The position numbers were made by a program, and so were the translations under genes. From assembly GCF_029688865.1 (NCBI RefSeq), contig NZ_JARUKV010000008.1, forward strand, positions 109,018-173,017: DNA of 64,000 nucleotides. Reading direction: 5' to 3'. Below, piece after piece: positions 61,263 through 64,000 of this stretch (its first letter is position 1; every line of letters begins with the position of its first letter). The notes beneath the pieces are model-generated. The model searched no databases. It had not been told where the DNA came from and saw only the letters and a list, made by a program, of their open reading frames with translations. The DNA comes from Natronococcus sp. A-GB7. GTDB lineage: Archaea > Halobacteriota > Halobacteria > Halobacteriales > Natrialbaceae.

Positions 61263-62334
61263 CGAAGCGACCGAGATCGACTGGACCGATACCGAGACGT
61301 TCTCGCGCGCGCTCGAGCGCGCCGACACCCGCGAGAAGGGCAACTACTTCGAGGCGTTCGCAGAGGGCGACCTGATCGAACACGATCCCGGGCTGACGCT
61401 CACGCAGTGGGGCAACGAGGCCTGGATGAGTCAGACCCTGAATCACGATCCCGCCTACTGGCGGACCGACGCCGCTCGAGATCGAGGATTCGACGAACCG
61501 CCGATCCACCCCGACTACCTCACGGCCGCGACGCTCGGCATCACCGTCGAGGACTTGAGCGAGAAGGGCGGCTACTTCCTCGGACGCACCGACGTCCGGT
61601 TCCCTAGCGCTCCCATCTACACCGGCACCGAACTGCGCGTCGAGAGCGAGGTCGTCTCGACGGCGACCTCGAGCTCCCGGCCCGAGTACGGGATCGTCAC
61701 CTGGCGCACTCGAGGGCGGGACGCCGAAACCGACGACGTGCTGTGTTCGTACGAGCGAACGAACATGATCCCGCGACGCGAACCCGTGGCGACCGACGGC
61801 GGCGGAAGCGCTGCGGCGGCCGAGGAGCCCGACGAGCCGGAACTTCCGAGCGAGTTCGTCACCCCCGACGGCGGCGCTTTCGAGGACTTTCGCGAGGCGC
61901 TCGAGCGCGCCGACGATCGCGGCGCCGCGGTCGCCTACCGCCACGAGCGAGGTCGCACGCAGGACGACACGACCGTCGCCGGGCTGCCGCTGGCGACGCT
62001 GAACACCGCCAAACAGCACCACAACGCCGACGTGATGGCCGACTCGCCGTCGGGCGACATCGTCACGTACGGCGACGTCACCCGATCGACGGCGCTGGGC
62101 CACGCCCGCTCCGACGAGCGAACGTTCCGCGAAGTGGGGTTCGACGACGAACAGTTCCACACGTTCGTCACGCCCGGCGATACCGTCTACGCGTTCACCC
62201 GCGTTCTCGAGGCCGAAGAGACGGGCCACGACGAAGCGGGCACCGTCCGCTTCGAACACATCGCGTTCAATCAGGACGAGACGCCGGTCTACTCCGGCAC
62301 TCGTACCGCGAAGATCCGCAAGCGCTCGAGCTGA
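61255..62334 (+). CDS. mch: Mesaconyl-CoA hydratase (MaoC/double hotdog)
   Basis: A 359-residue protein with two hotdog repeats. The first half has NYFEAFAEGDLIEHDPGLTLTQWGNEAWMSQTLNHDP and GYFLGRTDVRFPSAPIYTGTEL, and the second half repeats the pattern with VTYGDVTRSTALGHARSDERTFREVGFDDEQFH. It is the type of hydratase that converts mesaconyl-CoA to beta-methylmalyl-CoA in the methylaspartate cycle. An Ala/Glu/Pro-rich linker near residue 180 joins the halves. The start overlaps the mal stop by 8 nt. Confidence 0.9.
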   Translation: MTDEATEIDWTDTETFSRALERADTREKGNYFEAFAEGDLIEHDPGLTLTQWGNEAWMSQTLNHDPAYWRTDAARDRGFDEPPIHPDYLTAATLGITVEDLSEKGGYFLGRTDVRFPSAPIYTGTELRVESEVVSTATSSSRPEYGIVTWRTRGRDAETDDVLCSYERTNMIPRREPVATDGGGSAAAAEEPDEPELPSEFVTPDGGAFEDFREALERADDRGAAVAYRHERGRTQDDTTVAGLPLATLNTAKQHHNADVMADSPSGDIVTYGDVTRSTALGHARSDERTFREVGFDDEQFHTFVTPGDTVYAFTRVLEAEETGHDEAGTVRFEHIAFNQDETPVYSGTRTAKIRKRSS

Positions 62335-62379
62335 ACCGCCCGCCGACCGTTTCCGATCACACCAGACACATCCACACGC

Positions 62380-63429
62380 ATGACCGACGACACCGAGATC
62401 CGACTCTGCCGCACGTTCCAGACCGCACCCGCCGCCGTTCCCAAGGATGAGACGGCGAAATACCTCGTCTCCGCGCTCGAGGCGGAGGGGTTCCAGGCGC
62501 CGGACTGGCTGGTGCCCGACCTCGAGGACGGCACCGCGCCCGACATGAAAGCCGAGGGGCTCGAGAACACGATCGATCGCGTCCCCGAGTACGACTTTCC
62601 CGGCGAGATCCACCCCCGCGTCGAGTGGGCCTACGACGACGGGAGCTATCGCCAGAAGGGACGCGAGCAGATCGACCGACTGATCGCCGAGATCGGTGAC
62701 GAGATCGACGGCGTCGTGGTCCCGAAAGTCGGCCGCCTCGAGGACGTCGAACGGGCCGCCGGCGTCGTCGCGGAAGCCGAACGCGAGCACGGCTACCCCG
62801 ACGGCTCGATCGACCTCTCGATCATCGTCGAGACCGGCCGCGCCCGGTCGGATCTCCGCGAGATCGCGAAGTTCGGCGCCGAATCCCGACTCGCCGCGAT
62901 GATCTTCGGTCCCGTCGACTACGCGGCCGAACTCGGCGGACGGGACCTCGGCGAGGGGATGCCACGCTGGGACGGCCTGCTCGAGGCGCTGTCGAACGAA
63001 GCCAGCGCGGGCGGGCTGCTCTCGATCGGCGGCCCGTTCGACGACCTGTTCAAGGAGCGGGCGGGGCTGACCTACTACAACGCCGACGCCTACGCCGACC
63101 AGATCGAACGCGAGGCCCAGGTCGGCCTCGACGGCTCCTGGTCGCTGTACCCCAAGCAGACGATTCAGGCGAACACGATCCACATGCCCACCCCCGAGGA
63201 GCTCGAGCGCGACGTCCACAAGATCGAGCGGTTCAACGAGGCCAAACGCGAGGGCACCGGCGCCGTGACGATCGACGGCCAGATGGTCGACGAGGCGACG
63301 TTCAAGAACTTCCGGAACACCGTGCGGACGGTGCGGGCGATCCACGACCGCCGGCCGGACCAGACCGACGAGCGCTACGACGACGAGTTGCTGGAGCGGG
63401 CGCTCGAACTCGAGCTCTCCTATCGGTAG
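62380..63429 (+). CDS. CitE-family lyase, probably beta-methylmalyl-CoA lyase
   Basis: A 349-residue HpcH/HpaI/CitE-type enzyme. The characteristic segments are WLVPDLEDGTAPDMK (metal/CoA region), GVVVPKVGRLEDVE, the IIVETGRARSDLREIAKF segment with the metal-binding Glu, and MIFGPVDYAAELGG with the Asp ligand. In the haloarchaeal methylaspartate cycle CitE1 cleaves beta-methylmalyl-CoA to glyoxylate and propionyl-CoA, and CitE2 acts with acetyl-CoA and glyoxylate as an apparent malate synthase. The position directly after mch suggests the first role, but the two paralogues cannot be told apart here. It lies 45 nt past mch and ends the operon. Confidence 0.85.
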   Translation: MTDDTEIRLCRTFQTAPAAVPKDETAKYLVSALEAEGFQAPDWLVPDLEDGTAPDMKAEGLENTIDRVPEYDFPGEIHPRVEWAYDDGSYRQKGREQIDRLIAEIGDEIDGVVVPKVGRLEDVERAAGVVAEAEREHGYPDGSIDLSIIVETGRARSDLREIAKFGAESRLAAMIFGPVDYAAELGGRDLGEGMPRWDGLLEALSNEASAGGLLSIGGPFDDLFKERAGLTYYNADAYADQIEREAQVGLDGSWSLYPKQTIQANTIHMPTPEELERDVHKIERFNEAKREGTGAVTIDGQMVDEATFKNFRNTVRTVRAIHDRRPDQTDERYDDELLERALELELSYR

Positions 63430-63711
63430 TAGCTGATTCGTCGCCCTGGTTTTCGTCTACGTTCTGACTCGAGTCGAGGTATCGTCGCGGGCGACGCACT
63501 CGAGGGCCGTTCTTCGGGTTCGATACGGCCTTCTGTTTCCGAATCCGAACCCGATCGCGTCGGCGCTCGTCTCGAACGTGTTCTCTCTCCCACAAGACAC
63601 TCGTACATTCAATTGTTCTTACCGCTCTATGGCCGTGACCGTGGTAAATAGCGCCACCATGTACAGCCCGAACGATTTCCGCTCCGCCCCCCTCTTTCGA
63701 GATGGGTTGGC

Positions 63712-63933
63712 ATGACGGACTCGAGACCGCCGGCAGGCAACATTCAGTGGGGGTGGCGGTGTCCACGGTGCGATACGGACGTTGCGGTTGCACGGAACCC
63801 GCAGACGGGGACGTTCAGCTGGGAGTGCGAGGAGCCGGACTGCGTCGCGGTCGGATTCGGATTCCGCTCGCGTCGCCGCGCTCGGCTCGGCGTGCTCGAG
63901 TATCGGGAACGGTACCGGAACGTGTACCGGTGA
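63712..63933 (+). CDS. Small zinc-ribbon protein (DUF7838-like)
   Basis: A 73-residue protein starting MTDSRPPAGNIQWGWRCPRC. One zinc ribbon is formed by CPRCDT and CEEPDC, spaced by 22 residues, and an Arg-rich C-terminus (FRSRRRARLGVLEYRERYRNVYR) follows. It belongs to the large set of small haloarchaeal zinc-finger proteins that probably bind nucleic acid or protein partners; the DUF number is from memory. No clear promoter element was found in the 280-nt upstream gap. Confidence 0.72.
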   Translation: MTDSRPPAGNIQWGWRCPRCDTDVAVARNPQTGTFSWECEEPDCVAVGFGFRSRRRARLGVLEYRERYRNVYR

Positions 63934-63943
63934 CGCGGCCGGT

Positions 63944-64000
63944 TCAGAGACCGATACTCCGGTCGGGCAGCGCCGCAGGTGCTCGGTCGGCTCCCATTAC
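63944..64000 (-). CDS. Possible C-terminal end of a gene entering from the right edge
   Basis: On the minus strand a frame reads VMGADRAPAALPDRSIGL and then TGA (complement of 63944-63946). The composition is coding-like, but 18 residues are too few to name a family or to be sure it is a gene. Confidence 0.3.
   Translation of the reverse strand, partial: VMGADRAPAALPDRSIGL

Overview
This window is a haloarchaeal chromosome segment. The DNA is GC-rich, the predicted proteins are very acidic (D/E-rich, lysine-poor), Tat-type twin-arginine signals dominate the exported proteins, TATA boxes sit about 25-30 nt before start codons (leaderless transcripts), and archaeal hallmark genes are present: proteasome alpha, RNase P proteins, SBDS, GTP cyclohydrolase III, TrmB and TbsP-type regulators. 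A methylaspartate-cycle gene cluster and an excess of the hexamer CTCGAG suggest a member of the Natrialbaceae, but this placement is an inference.

Layout. 1-6.2 kb: AlaX editing protein (cut by the window edge), aconitase, a fructosamine-kinase-like gene, then overlapping dihydrofolate reductase and thymidylate synthase genes, and a 28-residue membrane peptide. 6.4-10.6 kb: an exonuclease/helicase pair resembling bacterial MrfB/MrfA (YprB/YprA). 10.6-22.8 kb: prolyl oligopeptidase, malate:quinone-oxidoreductase-like flavoprotein, purD, GH3 beta-glucosidase, class III aminotransferase, a PadR regulator and an extremely acidic lipoprotein. 23-27 kb: membrane proteins and folD. 27.1-34.7 kb: a sugar ABC importer in two convergent units (ATPase plus trmB; binding protein plus two permeases) and a divergent glycogen-debranching-type glucosidase. 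They share candidate TACT-N2-AGTA operator sites. 34.7-42.6 kb: serine hydrolase, APC permease, glyA, a CHAT (caspase-like) protein and a TbsP-like regulator.

42.6-48.0 kb: a hairpin-rich gene-free stretch, then the conserved archaeal cluster rnp3 / methyltransferase / rnp2 / psmA / SBDS, followed by hflX. 48.0-51.8 kb: a beta-propeller gene remnant, a thiolase/DUF35 pair that has lost the usual key cysteines, a second MrfB-like exonuclease and a HalOD1 protein. 52-56.7 kb: a secreted beta-helix protein, tRNA-Thr(TGT) with a partial duplicate of its 3' end, a GNAT enzyme, a CBS protein, GTP cyclohydrolase III and a small haloarchaeal protein. 56.7-63.4 kb: the methylaspartate-cycle genes mct (divergent), mamA, mamB, mal, mch and a CitE-type lyase, which would convert glutamate through methylaspartate, mesaconate and methylmalyl-CoA to glyoxylate and propionyl-CoA. 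The window ends with a small zinc-ribbon protein.

The items most worth follow-up are the CHAT-domain protein, the shared TrmB-like operators, the thiolase/DUF35 pair without nucleophile or zinc cysteines, the MrfA/MrfB-like repair pair, and several palindromic intergenic structures. All functions rest on reading motifs by eye; no database search was run.
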